Of a stretch of 64,000 nt of DNA, positions 29,123-38,051 are shown in pieces. Position 1 is the stretch's first letter. Each line of letters starts with the position of its first letter. A program made the translations under genes and the position numbers. Source of the stretch: an uncultured Treponema sp. Its GTDB lineage: Bacteria > Spirochaetota > Spirochaetia > Treponematales > Treponemataceae. Below the pieces are notes generated by a model. The model was not told the origin of the DNA, did no database searches, and saw only the letters and a program-made list of their open reading frames with translations. Location: the NCBI GenBank assembly GCA_947177175.1, contig CAMWTK010000003.1:1-64000 (forward strand), written 5' to 3'.

Positions 29123-29902
29123 TTATGCAGTCTTGGCAGTGGGGACTACGAATTCAGTGGCTGCGAACGCAATCAAAGGCTCCTTTCGGAATATCTGCTT
29201 GCTGCCACTGTACTGGGTCACAAGCCGGAGCCGATATGAGCAGCCACCTTTCAGAGTGGTTGGAATAATGAGGCACAGAACATTCTTGCTGTTCGTGCTC
29301 ATGTCCGATGGAGAGACTTTGACGATTTCTGTCGTGTCATGCACGTTCTCAAAGTACAGTCCGACTGCCTCATCGTCGCCGACGAGGCAGATGTTCCTGC
29401 CCTTGATGTTCAGAAGCCCGCCCGGCGTGAGTGCCGTGTCGGTCTGCGTCCGTATGTCCTGCACGCTGTCAATCACGGGGTGGCAGGTGTTGCCTTGCGT
29501 GATTGCCGGCGTGAGGTTTGCCATAGTCTCGGACATTTCCTCACTCGCCCGCAGGCGGACGGTGATGGTATGAACACCCTTGATATATGGCGACTGGTCA
29601 TCGGCGAACGTGCCTTTGACCGACGGATACAGCGTTCCGAGATCATCTCGTGAAGAGATACCCTCGGCGAGCCGTTTTTTCCGTGCCTGACAGATGTTAT
29701 GCCAGATAGTCTCAATTTCATCTGATGACAGACCGCAATTGTTGCCGGAAGCAACAAGGTCATTACAAATGTCTGCCATGGAAACTGTGGCTCGGTTCAC
29801 TACCTTCGCATGGTAAGTGATTTTGCCATCTTTTTTCTGTAAGTGGGTGGGGTATAAAGCGATTGATAGCCGACCCACTTTTAAGTTTGAAGTATTATTC
29901 AT
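29123..29902 (-). CDS. HU-like DNA-binding domain plus DUF4469 Ig-like protein
   Basis: YPTHLQKKDGKITYHAKVVNRATVSMADICNDLVASG ... GGLLNIKGRNICLVGDDEAVGLYF. Confidence 0.72.
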   Translation of the reverse strand: MNNTSNLKVGRLSIALYPTHLQKKDGKITYHAKVVNRATVSMADICNDLVASGNNCGLSSDEIETIWHNICQARKKRLAEGISSRDDLGTLYPSVKGTFADDQSPYIKGVHTITVRLRASEEMSETMANLTPAITQGNTCHPVIDSVQDIRTQTDTALTPGGLLNIKGRNICLVGDDEAVGLYFENVHDTTEIVKVSPSDMSTNSKNVLCLIIPTTLKGGCSYRLRLVTQYSGSKQIFRKEPLIAFAATEFVVPTAKTA

Positions 29903-30017
29903 TTTTAAATATCCTCAAATATTTAATATACAAAAAATAAAACAGTTCCCGCGCGCTGAAGTGCAACGGCAACTGTAAACAACAAAAAAGCCCCTGCCAA
30001 TGAGACTGCTTCCTCAT
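29895..30017 (-). CDS. 40-aa upstream ORF overlapping the DUF4469 start (possible leader peptide)
   Basis: MRKQSHWQGLFCCLQLPLHFSARELFYFLYIKYLRIFKNE*; stop overlaps the ATG at 29902. Confidence 0.35.
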   Translation of the reverse strand: MRKQSHWQGLFCCLQLPLHFSARELFYFLYIKYLRIFKNE

Positions 30018-30162
30018 ACGCGTAATTCCTTCCCTTGTGGTTTCAAAGAACAAGTTGCGTGTACTGCCTAAACGATACCTAATCAATAACGATAGGCTTC
30101 CACCTATTTATATATCGTATCACATTTTTGCGTAAAGTCAACCATAATATTGAAGAAAAAAA

Positions 30163-30196
30163 CGCCAAACCTCGGTACTTGTGCCGGGGTTTGGCG
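30163..30196 (-). terminator. Terminator of the lipoprotein gene at 30222
   Basis: cgccaaacc..ggtttggcg stem; T7 on the minus strand. Confidence 0.75.
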
Positions 30197-30221
30197 CGGT
30201 ATGCCGTGCTAGTGCGCTGGC

Positions 30222-31487
30222 TTATTTATGATAGAGTGACACAAAGTCTTTTGCATATTGTGCGATAAAGTCATATTCGTACTGCTCGTCCGGCTTGGGC
30301 GTATAGATAATCTTTCCGTCCTTTTCTTCCGGCGCGAACGTGACGCTCGTGTAGGCATTCAATGCGACGCTTGTGTCTTGGTACGGCGCGGAGAACGTAA
30401 TCGATTTGGGAACGTCATACGTTACCGTGGGATTGTCATGCAGTGCAATCGCTATTGTTTCCTCGGAGACATGCACATAGGTGTTGTCCTTGTTAGGCTC
30501 TTGACCAAATGTCTGCCATTCGTCGTCCCATTCCGTCTTCTCGTCCTTAACAGTTTTCTGCACTTGATACTGTATGTCCACGGTTTTTTTATTGGTGTCA
30601 TATTGTGGAGCTTTGCGTATCTGAATTTTATTTCGGTACACCGATTGTGACGTTGAGCCGCCAAGTTCTCCCGTGCCTTCGGTACTCAGCAAAAATGTTC
30701 CGTTGGGGTTGAACCACATATTGAAAAAACTGCTGCCGGTGTTTGGGTCATGAATGCCATAGAATTTCTTCCCGTCCGGTTCCGGTCGCTCCTCAATATT
30801 GTATATGGGTTGCTGTTTGCCTTTGGACAGCGATACGTAGGCTTTGAAGGTCTTCGTCTTCTTCAGACTGTCAAAATTCGTGGTTCCGTCATCATTGCGG
30901 TTGAATACGTATTGGTTTCGTACCTTTTTGCTTACGTCGCTTGGATAGCTTTGGAAAGTAAAGTCGTCCGGGTCATACCTTTGGCGTATTGTGTCTTCTG
31001 TCAAAGCATTAAAACTTTCTGTACGCTCGGCAGTCGTACGCAGTTCGGAAAATATTGTGTTTGAGCTCCATGTTTGTTGGGTAGCGAACACTTTTTTGTT
31101 GTCTTGCAGAACAAGATACTTGTCGTCTAAGGTGGCCTGTCCTTTCGTAGTTTCGGCTCGCTTCGTCGTGATGTCAAACAGTTCGACGTACTCCGTCATG
31201 CCGTATGTTTGCAGCCACTGTTCACGGTACGCGGCGGCTTGTTTGTTTTGGTAGTACAGCCCCGTGTCAGAGTTTACCGCCGCCCGTGCCGCGCTCCGTG
31301 CCGCCGTTTCGGTGTTCTTGGTGACCAAATAGTTTTTTCCTTCAAAGGTCACGATGTTCCCGACCGCATACGTTGTGCCGTCGCCATTCGCCGACGAACC
31401 GTCGTCACCGTTGTTGCATGCGGCGGCAAGCACAAGGGCAGCCGCACACAGCACGCCAAACGTCTTCATACGCTGTTTCATGTTCAA
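30222..31487 (-). CDS. Lipoprotein of unknown function
   Basis: Lipobox LAAACNNG; no family recognised. Confidence 0.7.
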   Translation of the reverse strand: MNMKQRMKTFGVLCAAALVLAAACNNGDDGSSANGDGTTYAVGNIVTFEGKNYLVTKNTETAARSAARAAVNSDTGLYYQNKQAAAYREQWLQTYGMTEYVELFDITTKRAETTKGQATLDDKYLVLQDNKKVFATQQTWSSNTIFSELRTTAERTESFNALTEDTIRQRYDPDDFTFQSYPSDVSKKVRNQYVFNRNDDGTTNFDSLKKTKTFKAYVSLSKGKQQPIYNIEERPEPDGKKFYGIHDPNTGSSFFNMWFNPNGTFLLSTEGTGELGGSTSQSVYRNKIQIRKAPQYDTNKKTVDIQYQVQKTVKDEKTEWDDEWQTFGQEPNKDNTYVHVSEETIAIALHDNPTVTYDVPKSITFSAPYQDTSVALNAYTSVTFAPEEKDGKIIYTPKPDEQYEYDFIAQYAKDFVSLYHK

Positions 31488-31506
31488 CTCCTTACGATAA
31501 GCAAAA

Positions 31507-31556
31507 TGCTTATTAACTGATAAGAACAGTTTAACTGCTTATTAGTTATTTGTCAA
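31507..31556 (-). promoter_or_regulatory. Promoter TTGACA-17-TAAACT of the lipoprotein gene with repeated TGCTTATTA operators
   Basis: TGCTTATTA at 31507 and 31536; CTTAT/ATAAG inverted repeat 31509-31524. Confidence 0.6.
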
Positions 31557-31607
31557 ACCATGTTAATACGGTTAGAAATAGAATATATATCGATAAGGAA
31601 ATGTACG

Positions 31608-31940
31608 ATGACGGAAGCAGAAATCAGAGAGAATCTTGCGCGGAATATCAAGACGTTTAGGACGATTCAGAATATCTCGCAGGCGGAGCTTGCCGAGCGG
31701 GCGGGGATTTCTATTCCTTTTCTGTCGCAGATTGAGTGCGCCAACAAGTTTCCGTCTCCCGCAATCCTTGCCCGCCTTTCCGACGCGCTTTCCGTGACGG
31801 CTTCGGACTTGTTCAAGGGCAAGGAGAGCGTCCGCTCGCAGGACTTCACGTTTACGATTGACGCGATACGGGCTATCCTCAACGGTCAGGCAAAATCGTT
31901 TGAGACGTTCTGCGAGCAGTATTTTGCCAAGGCGGAGTGA
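31608..31940 (+). CDS. XRE-family HTH transcriptional regulator
   Basis: RTIQNISQAELAERAGISIPFLSQIECANKFPSPAILARLSDAL; start at 31608 after aagga SD. Confidence 0.88.
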   Translation: MTEAEIRENLARNIKTFRTIQNISQAELAERAGISIPFLSQIECANKFPSPAILARLSDALSVTASDLFKGKESVRSQDFTFTIDAIRAILNGQAKSFETFCEQYFAKAE

Positions 31941-31991
31941 GATACAATTATAGCTTGCGGGCGGTTTTCGCCCGCCGCGCGGTGTGTTCCC

Positions 31992-34900
31992 CTAGCTGAA
32001 ATACCTCACGCCGGCACGGAACAAATTCTGGCACGAATTCGCGCTTGGGTCGCAGGCGATGTTCTTGATGAGGTCGGGCGCAAAGCCGCCGATTCCCACG
32101 GTTCGTTCCGAATGTCCCATTTTGCCGAGGACAAGGCCGTCCGGGCTGGTGAGGCCTTCGATTGCGAACGCCGAGCCGTTCGGGTTGTCCGGCTCGCTTG
32201 TGGCGGGAACGCCGTTTTCGTCGCAGTATTGGCTGTAGACCTGCCCGTTCTTGAACAGCGATTCCGCAAGCGTTTCCGCAATGAGGATTCTGCCTTCGCC
32301 GTGGCTCACGGGAACGTAATGCGGGCGCGGGTCAAGTATGCTCGCGTCCAAAGCCCACGGGCTTGTCGCGCTTACCATGCGGGTGCGCGCCACGCGGCTG
32401 ATGTGGCGGTGGATCGTGTTGAACGTGAGCGTGGGCGTTTCCGCGTCCGGCTCGATGATCTTTCCGTAAGGGACAAGCCCCGTCTTAATTAACGCTTGGA
32501 AACCGTTGCAGATTCCGACGATGAGGTGCTTTTTCTCCAAATGCGCGGTGATTGCGTCGGCGACGCGCTTTTCGCGGATAACGTTGGCGATGAATTTGCC
32601 ACTGCCGTCGGGCTCATCGCCCGCGCTGAATCCGCCCGCAAACGCGATGATGTGTGCGTCGGTGATTGCGTTCCTGAATGCTTCGAGCGATTCTTCCAAA
32701 TCTTTGCGCGTCCTGTTCCTGAACACGAGGATTTCCGTCTCTGCGCCGGCAAGGTTGAACGCGCGCGCCATGTCGTATTCGCAGTTCGTGCCGGGGAATA
32801 CGGGTATGAGTACGTGCGGTTTTGCGGTGCCTGTCTTTGCCGTGAATGAGGCGCGCGCCTGTGCGAGCGACGGGTGTTCTGCGGTGGCAAAGGTGGGGAG
32901 CGGTTGCTGTGCCGGTGCGCCGCTGACGGGCGGGAACACGGTGGCGAGCGTGCGTTCCCATGCGGCGTACAAGTCGCTCAGCGGAATATCGGTTGCGGGC
33001 ATGGGGTGCAGTCCGCTCATCGCCACGGAAATGACGGGCGCGTTCTGCGTGTTGCCGATTCGCACGACGGTCGTGTTGACAAAGGCGGGGTTGTTGTCGA
33101 ACTGCGGGTCGTCGGTCTCCACGATGATTGAGCCGTACAGCGGCGTAAACAGGTCGGCGATCGTGTTGTTCACGTTGCGGTGGAATCCGAGTGCCGTCGC
33201 GCTTGACGGGATTGCCGTCAGCTGGCAGCCGATATTGTTGCCGAACGCCATTTTTGCGACGGCTTCGGCAATGCCGCCCGCGCCCACGGGATACATCGCC
33301 TTGATTGTGCCGGTTTTGTTCAGTTCATAGAGCGCGTCGCTGTTTTTCTTGAACGTGCCGAAGTCGGGGGCGAGCGTGTTTGCATACGGGGTCATCACGA
33401 GGAACAAATAGTCGCCGCTTTTCTTGAACGCGCCCGACGTGACGTGCTGTGCCGTGTCGTGGGTGACGGCGAACGAGACGAGCGAGTGCGGGACGTTCAG
33501 CTGCTCAAACGTGCCGCTCATGCTGTCTTTGCCGCCGATTGCCGCGCAGCCCATGGCGTTCTGTGCATCCACCGCGCCGAGCAGCGCACTTGCCGGGTAG
33601 CCCCATGCCTTGTCGCTGTTCGTGCGCCCGAAGAATTCTTGGAACGAGAAGCGGCAGGTCGTCGCCTTGCCGCCGACGCACGTGATTTTTGCGAGCGATG
33701 AGAGCACAGCTGTCTGTGCGCCGTGCCATGGCGACCATTCCGCCACGCGCGGGTCGTAGCCAAAGCTCATCATGCTGACGGTATTCGTCTCACGCGGGGT
33801 GAGCACGGGGATTTTTGCCACCATTGCGGCTTCGGGCGTGCCCTGGTATTTGCCGCCAAAGGGGAACAGCACGGTGCTTGCGCCGATTGAGCCGTCAAAC
33901 CGTTCTCCCAAGCCGCGCTGGCTGCAACACGCGAGGTCGCTGAGGTTCGCCACGAACGCGTCGTGAATCTGCTGTGCGGTCGGCATGGCGTTCGCGCTGT
34001 CGCCCGTCGCGCTTGCACACGCGCCCAATGCCTGCGCCACGGAATCGAGCGGCCTGACGAGCGGGCTTTCGTGCTGCGGTGCGGGGCTTTCAATGCGGGC
34101 AACGGCTTCGTGCCGTGCGCCTGCTGCGTCCAAGAACGCGCGGTCAATGTCTACAATTGTCTTGCCGCGCCAGCGCATGACCAGTTTGTCGCGGTCGGTG
34201 ACGGTCGCCACCACGACAGCGAGCAGGTTCTCTTCCGCGCAGGCAGCGATGAATGCGTCCGCATCAGTCTTGCGCACGACCACTGCCATGCGCTCCTGGC
34301 TTTCGGAAATGGCGAGTTCCGTGCCGTTCAAGCCTTCATATTTTTTGGGAACGGCATCAAGGTCGATGTCAAGCCCCGGCGCAAGTTCGCCCACGGCAAC
34401 GGAAACGCCGCCCGCGCCAAAGTCGTTTGAGCGGCGGATCATGCCGCTCACGGCGGGATTCCTGAACAGCCGTTGGATTTTGCGTTCTTCTACGGCGTTG
34501 CCTTTCTGCACTTCCGCCGCCGCCGTGGTCACGGACGATTCGGTGTGTGCCTTGGAAGAGCCGGTCGCGCCGCCAATGCCGTCCCGTCCCGTTCCGCCGC
34601 CGAGCAGGATAATCACGTCGCCCGGTTCCGGCGTTTCGCGCCTGACGGTGGCGTAGGGGCTTGCCGCAATGACTGCGCCCAATTCCATGCGCTTTGCCAC
34701 GAATCCGGGGTGATAGCATTCCGTCACCTGTCCTGTCGTCAGACCGATCTGGTTGCCGTAAGAAGAAAAGCCTTGCGCTGCCTCGCGGCACAGCTTGATT
34801 TGCGGTAGCTTGCCGTGCATGGTCTCACGCAATGGCACGGTGGGATCTGCCGCGCCCGTAATGCGCATGGACTGATACACCCACGACCGCCCCGAAAGCG

Positions 34901-36002
34901 GGTCGCGGATTGCGCCGCCAATGCAGGTCGCCGCGCCGCCGAACGGCTCGATTTCCGTGGGGTGGTTGTGCGTCTCGTTCTTGAACTGCAAGAGCCACCG
35001 TTCGGTCTCTTCGCTGCCGTCCGCGAGCGGGTTGCCGTTCTTGTCGGTCGTGTAATGCACGTCGATGAACAGCGAGCAGGCGTTGTTCTCTTCGCTCACT
35101 TCTAGGTCGTCGAGCTTGCCGTGCTTGCGCAGATATTTTCCGCCGATAGTCGCCATGTCCATGAGCGTGAGCGGCTTGTCCGTGCGCTTCGCGTAGATGT
35201 CCGTGTGCATGGTCTTGTATTCGTCGAGCGAAGCCTTGAACAGTGCTGCATACGGACCTTTGTCGATTTTTATCTTTTTGAGGATCGTGTTGAACGTGGT
35301 GTGGCGACAGTGGTCGGACCAATACGTGTCGAGTACGCGGATTTCCGTTTCCGTGGGGTCGCGCCGTATCGACTTGAAATAGTCCTGCAAGAACGCGATG
35401 TCCGCGCCGTCCATTGCAAGCCCCATGCGTGCGCGGTAGGCTTCGCGCTCTTTTTTGCCCCAGCCGATAAAGCCGGTCACGGTCGGAATGTCGCCCGGCT
35501 CGTCGGTTTTCATGGCAAGCGTTTCGGGGAGCGCGTCGTCGGTCAGCCGTGAGTCCACCGGGTTGATCAGATACTGCTGGATTTTTGCGAGGTATTCCGC
35601 GCTGACGTTCCCGCGCAGCAGGGCGACTTTTGCGCAGCGCACGCGCGGCGGCTCTGTCCCGACGGTCACGCTGTTTTTCACCGCCTCGCGCAGGAGCGTC
35701 AGGCATTGTTCCGCGCTGTCCGCGCGCTGGTCGTACTGCCCCGGCAGGTATTCCCAGATGATTTCCGTTTCGCCGTCGCGTAGCGCAAGCGGCGGGTAGT
35801 GTACCGTATCGCTCTGCGGCTCGCTGAAAATGCGTTCTACGGCCAGTTTTGCCACGTCGTCTGAGACGTGCTCAATATCGTAGCGGTTCAAAGCGCGGAC
35901 GCCCGTTACGCCCGTGATGCCCAAAAACCCCGTAATTTCCGAAAAAATGCGCGCGGCTTCGCTTTCAAACCCGCTCTTGCGCTCAACATAGATACGAAAC
36001 AT
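31992..36002 (-). CDS. purL: Phosphoribosylformylglycinamidine synthase, long single-chain form with GATase domain
   Basis: DTYWSDHCRHTTFNT; FKNETHNHPTEIEPFGGAATCIGGAIRD; C-terminal PGTNCEYDMARAF / GICNGFQAL glutaminase. Confidence 0.95.
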   Translation of the reverse strand: MFRIYVERKSGFESEAARIFSEITGFLGITGVTGVRALNRYDIEHVSDDVAKLAVERIFSEPQSDTVHYPPLALRDGETEIIWEYLPGQYDQRADSAEQCLTLLREAVKNSVTVGTEPPRVRCAKVALLRGNVSAEYLAKIQQYLINPVDSRLTDDALPETLAMKTDEPGDIPTVTGFIGWGKKEREAYRARMGLAMDGADIAFLQDYFKSIRRDPTETEIRVLDTYWSDHCRHTTFNTILKKIKIDKGPYAALFKASLDEYKTMHTDIYAKRTDKPLTLMDMATIGGKYLRKHGKLDDLEVSEENNACSLFIDVHYTTDKNGNPLADGSEETERWLLQFKNETHNHPTEIEPFGGAATCIGGAIRDPLSGRSWVYQSMRITGAADPTVPLRETMHGKLPQIKLCREAAQGFSSYGNQIGLTTGQVTECYHPGFVAKRMELGAVIAASPYATVRRETPEPGDVIILLGGGTGRDGIGGATGSSKAHTESSVTTAAAEVQKGNAVEERKIQRLFRNPAVSGMIRRSNDFGAGGVSVAVGELAPGLDIDLDAVPKKYEGLNGTELAISESQERMAVVVRKTDADAFIAACAEENLLAVVVATVTDRDKLVMRWRGKTIVDIDRAFLDAAGARHEAVARIESPAPQHESPLVRPLDSVAQALGACASATGDSANAMPTAQQIHDAFVANLSDLACCSQRGLGERFDGSIGASTVLFPFGGKYQGTPEAAMVAKIPVLTPRETNTVSMMSFGYDPRVAEWSPWHGAQTAVLSSLAKITCVGGKATTCRFSFQEFFGRTNSDKAWGYPASALLGAVDAQNAMGCAAIGGKDSMSGTFEQLNVPHSLVSFAVTHDTAQHVTSGAFKKSGDYLFLVMTPYANTLAPDFGTFKKNSDALYELNKTGTIKAMYPVGAGGIAEAVAKMAFGNNIGCQLTAIPSSATALGFHRNVNNTIADLFTPLYGSIIVETDDPQFDNNPAFVNTTVVRIGNTQNAPVISVAMSGLHPMPATDIPLSDLYAAWERTLATVFPPVSGAPAQQPLPTFATAEHPSLAQARASFTAKTGTAKPHVLIPVFPGTNCEYDMARAFNLAGAETEILVFRNRTRKDLEESLEAFRNAITDAHIIAFAGGFSAGDEPDGSGKFIANVIREKRVADAITAHLEKKHLIVGICNGFQALIKTGLVPYGKIIEPDAETPTLTFNTIHRHISRVARTRMVSATSPWALDASILDPRPHYVPVSHGEGRILIAETLAESLFKNGQVYSQYCDENGVPATSEPDNPNGSAFAIEGLTSPDGLVLGKMGHSERTVGIGGFAPDLIKNIACDPSANSCQNLFRAGVRYFS

Positions 36003-36008
36003 TGCTCC

Positions 36009-36037
36009 ATTGTAATGAAAAAAGAAGCGTGTTTCAA
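36009..36037 (-). promoter_or_regulatory. purL promoter TTGAAA-17-TACAAT, 6 nt from the start codon
   Basis: Minus strand TTGAAA CACGCTTCTTTTTTCAT TACAAT GGAGCA ATG. Confidence 0.65.
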
Positions 36038-36055
36038 TGCGCAGTGTGTGCGGTG

Positions 36056-36334
36056 TCAACAGTAGAATCTAGCTTCGCCAAAAAGTGATTCCCAACGGCT
36101 GATTATTTCTGCCGAGCGGGTTTCAATAATCCGCATGATGTTTTTTAGCGCGACAGTAGGGATTCTTGAATCATTGTGGGCTAGGAGGCATTTCCCGCTG
36201 CGGGTTATCCAAATCTTCGTGGTGTTTTTAGCGGGTCGTCGTTCTGAAACATGGATATGGACAGGTTCCGGCGGCTCTCCCTCGTTTATCCAGATAAAGA
36301 CGAGATATGCGCCGATTTTAAAGATGTGCGGCAT
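36056..36334 (-). CDS. DUF4160 domain protein
   Basis: MPHIFKIGAYLVFIWINEGEPPEPVHIHVSERRP. Confidence 0.75.
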   Translation of the reverse strand: MPHIFKIGAYLVFIWINEGEPPEPVHIHVSERRPAKNTTKIWITRSGKCLLAHNDSRIPTVALKNIMRIIETRSAEIISRWESLFGEARFYC

Positions 36335-36599
36335 TGCTTTCAAATCCTCCGTTTCGCGCGAATTCAAAGAAAAGGTGCGCGCCGGAATGGATAATGTCAG
36401 AAAAATAGTCGATGTCGTTTTGCGAGAATTTCTGCACGTCTTCCCATTTGTACTCGGGCAGCCAGCAGGTGGCGTTTGCAAAGCCGCCGTCAATCGGACG
36501 TTCGATATACACTTTTACTTGCTCTTGTCCGTCTTTGTGTATTATTTCGGAATGGACGATTTCTGTTTCATCGGGCAATGTCATATAGGGATACAGCAT
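36318..36599 (-). CDS. Small protein paired with DUF4160 (function unknown)
   Basis: MLYPYMTLPDETEIVHSEIIHKDGQEQVKVYIERP; 17-nt overlap with DUF4160. Confidence 0.6.
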   Translation of the reverse strand: MLYPYMTLPDETEIVHSEIIHKDGQEQVKVYIERPIDGGFANATCWLPEYKWEDVQKFSQNDIDYFSDIIHSGAHLFFEFARNGGFESNAAHL

Positions 36600-36739
36600 A
36601 CACACCTCCACTTTGCTCAGACAAAAATGATGCGTTCAGTATAGCGTTTTTTGCGACAGAGGGCAAATCTTCGGGGCGTTTTCTGCGCCGCGTTCGGGGT
36701 AAGATAGACTTTTCTTTGCGCGCTTGGTATAATGACGGC

Positions 36740-37339
36740 ATGGACAAGAACAAATTTTTTCTCGGTATCATGGTTGCGGCGGTGGGATTGTTTATGCTCA
36801 TTTCACCGGAATCGTTCATTAAGTTTGCCGTGATTATTTTGGGTATCGCCCTGATTTTTGACGGCATTTTTATCCTTGTTACGGTGCGTACGCTCGTGAC
36901 GGATGCGAGTTACGCCCGGGTCATGGCGATACACGGATGGCTGAGCATTGCCGTGGGTGCGCTCGCGGTGCTATTGCCGCTCGTGCTTGCCGCTATTTTT
37001 TGGACGATTATGGCGTACACCATGGCGTTCTATCTGTTGGTCGCCGCGGGAATGGAAATATACGCCATCAATATCTTGAGCCGCAACGGCATTTCTACCA
37101 AGAAATCTATCTTTGAGGTGCTTGTCTGCGTGATTCTGGCGGTCGTGCTGTTCATGCTGCCGTCGCGGTCGTTGGGCAATGCCTTGGTTCGCGTGTTCGG
37201 CGTGGTGCTGCTTGGCGCGGGCATTCTGTTTTCGCTCGTGCAGTGGAGAGTCCGTTCGATTGTCATTCAGCCCGACCGCATTGTCACGGTGGACGAGGAA
37301 GAAATCCCGGCGGACGCAGAAAGCAAGCGGGACGAATAG
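36740..37339 (+). CDS. HdeD/DUF308-family membrane protein
   Basis: Repeated TM pairs (KFAVIILGIALIFDGIFIL, IHGWLSIAVGALAVLLPL). Confidence 0.72.
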   Translation: MDKNKFFLGIMVAAVGLFMLISPESFIKFAVIILGIALIFDGIFILVTVRTLVTDASYARVMAIHGWLSIAVGALAVLLPLVLAAIFWTIMAYTMAFYLLVAAGMEIYAINILSRNGISTKKSIFEVLVCVILAVVLFMLPSRSLGNALVRVFGVVLLGAGILFSLVQWRVRSIVIQPDRIVTVDEEEIPADAESKRDE

Positions 37340-37341
37340 CA

Positions 37342-38037
37342 ATGCTCGAAGTCAGGAACGTGGACGTGTACGGGCTTGACCGTGCGCTCAACGCAAAAGG
37401 CAATTCGTTCAGCGTGGGCGACATCGACACGACGGTCGCCTTTGACAAGTCGGACGGAAACCGGCAGTGGCATGTGGCAAAGCTGCTCGGCGCGAACAGA
37501 GAGCCGCACCAAAGCCACGACGCGTTCCTGAAGGGCATTTTGGTCACGTTCGATTTGAAATACAGCCAGGCTTTTACGCCCGAGTTGCAACGCTATCATT
37601 TCCTGGAAATCGTGATGAGCCAATCGACCATGCATTCGCTCAAGAAATTCATGGAGAACGGGCTTGATCCGTACAGCCGCTATGTGACGCAGGAAAGCAA
37701 GGATCAGGTGCGCCGTCTTTACGAAGATTTTGAGCGCGCGCAGGACGCGCTCAAGGCGGCGGATGTTCCCGGCGCGGACGAAGCGGCGGTGCGCACATTG
37801 CGACGCGCGCAGTACGAAGCGTTCATGCGTCTGCGGCATAATATTCCCGGCGGCTTTGAGATGTGGGAGACAATCACGACGAATTATCTGCAACTGAAGA
37901 CAATCTGCATTCAGCGCGCGAACCACCGCCAGCGCGAGGACTGGAACGCCTTTATCCGCGCGTGTTTCGCGCTCCCGCATTTCTGCGCGCTGACCGGTCT
38001 AGACGAAAACTCGCTCGGCTTGCGCGATATTGGTTAA
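37342..38037 (+). CDS. Hypothetical protein, possibly remote ThyX-like
   Basis: QRYHFLEIVMSQSTMHSLKKF ... NYLQLKTICIQRANHRQREDWNAFIRACFALPHF. Confidence 0.5.
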   Translation: MLEVRNVDVYGLDRALNAKGNSFSVGDIDTTVAFDKSDGNRQWHVAKLLGANREPHQSHDAFLKGILVTFDLKYSQAFTPELQRYHFLEIVMSQSTMHSLKKFMENGLDPYSRYVTQESKDQVRRLYEDFERAQDALKAADVPGADEAAVRTLRRAQYEAFMRLRHNIPGGFEMWETITTNYLQLKTICIQRANHRQREDWNAFIRACFALPHFCALTGLDENSLGLRDIG

Positions 38038-38051
38038 AAGCGCGTCGGTTT

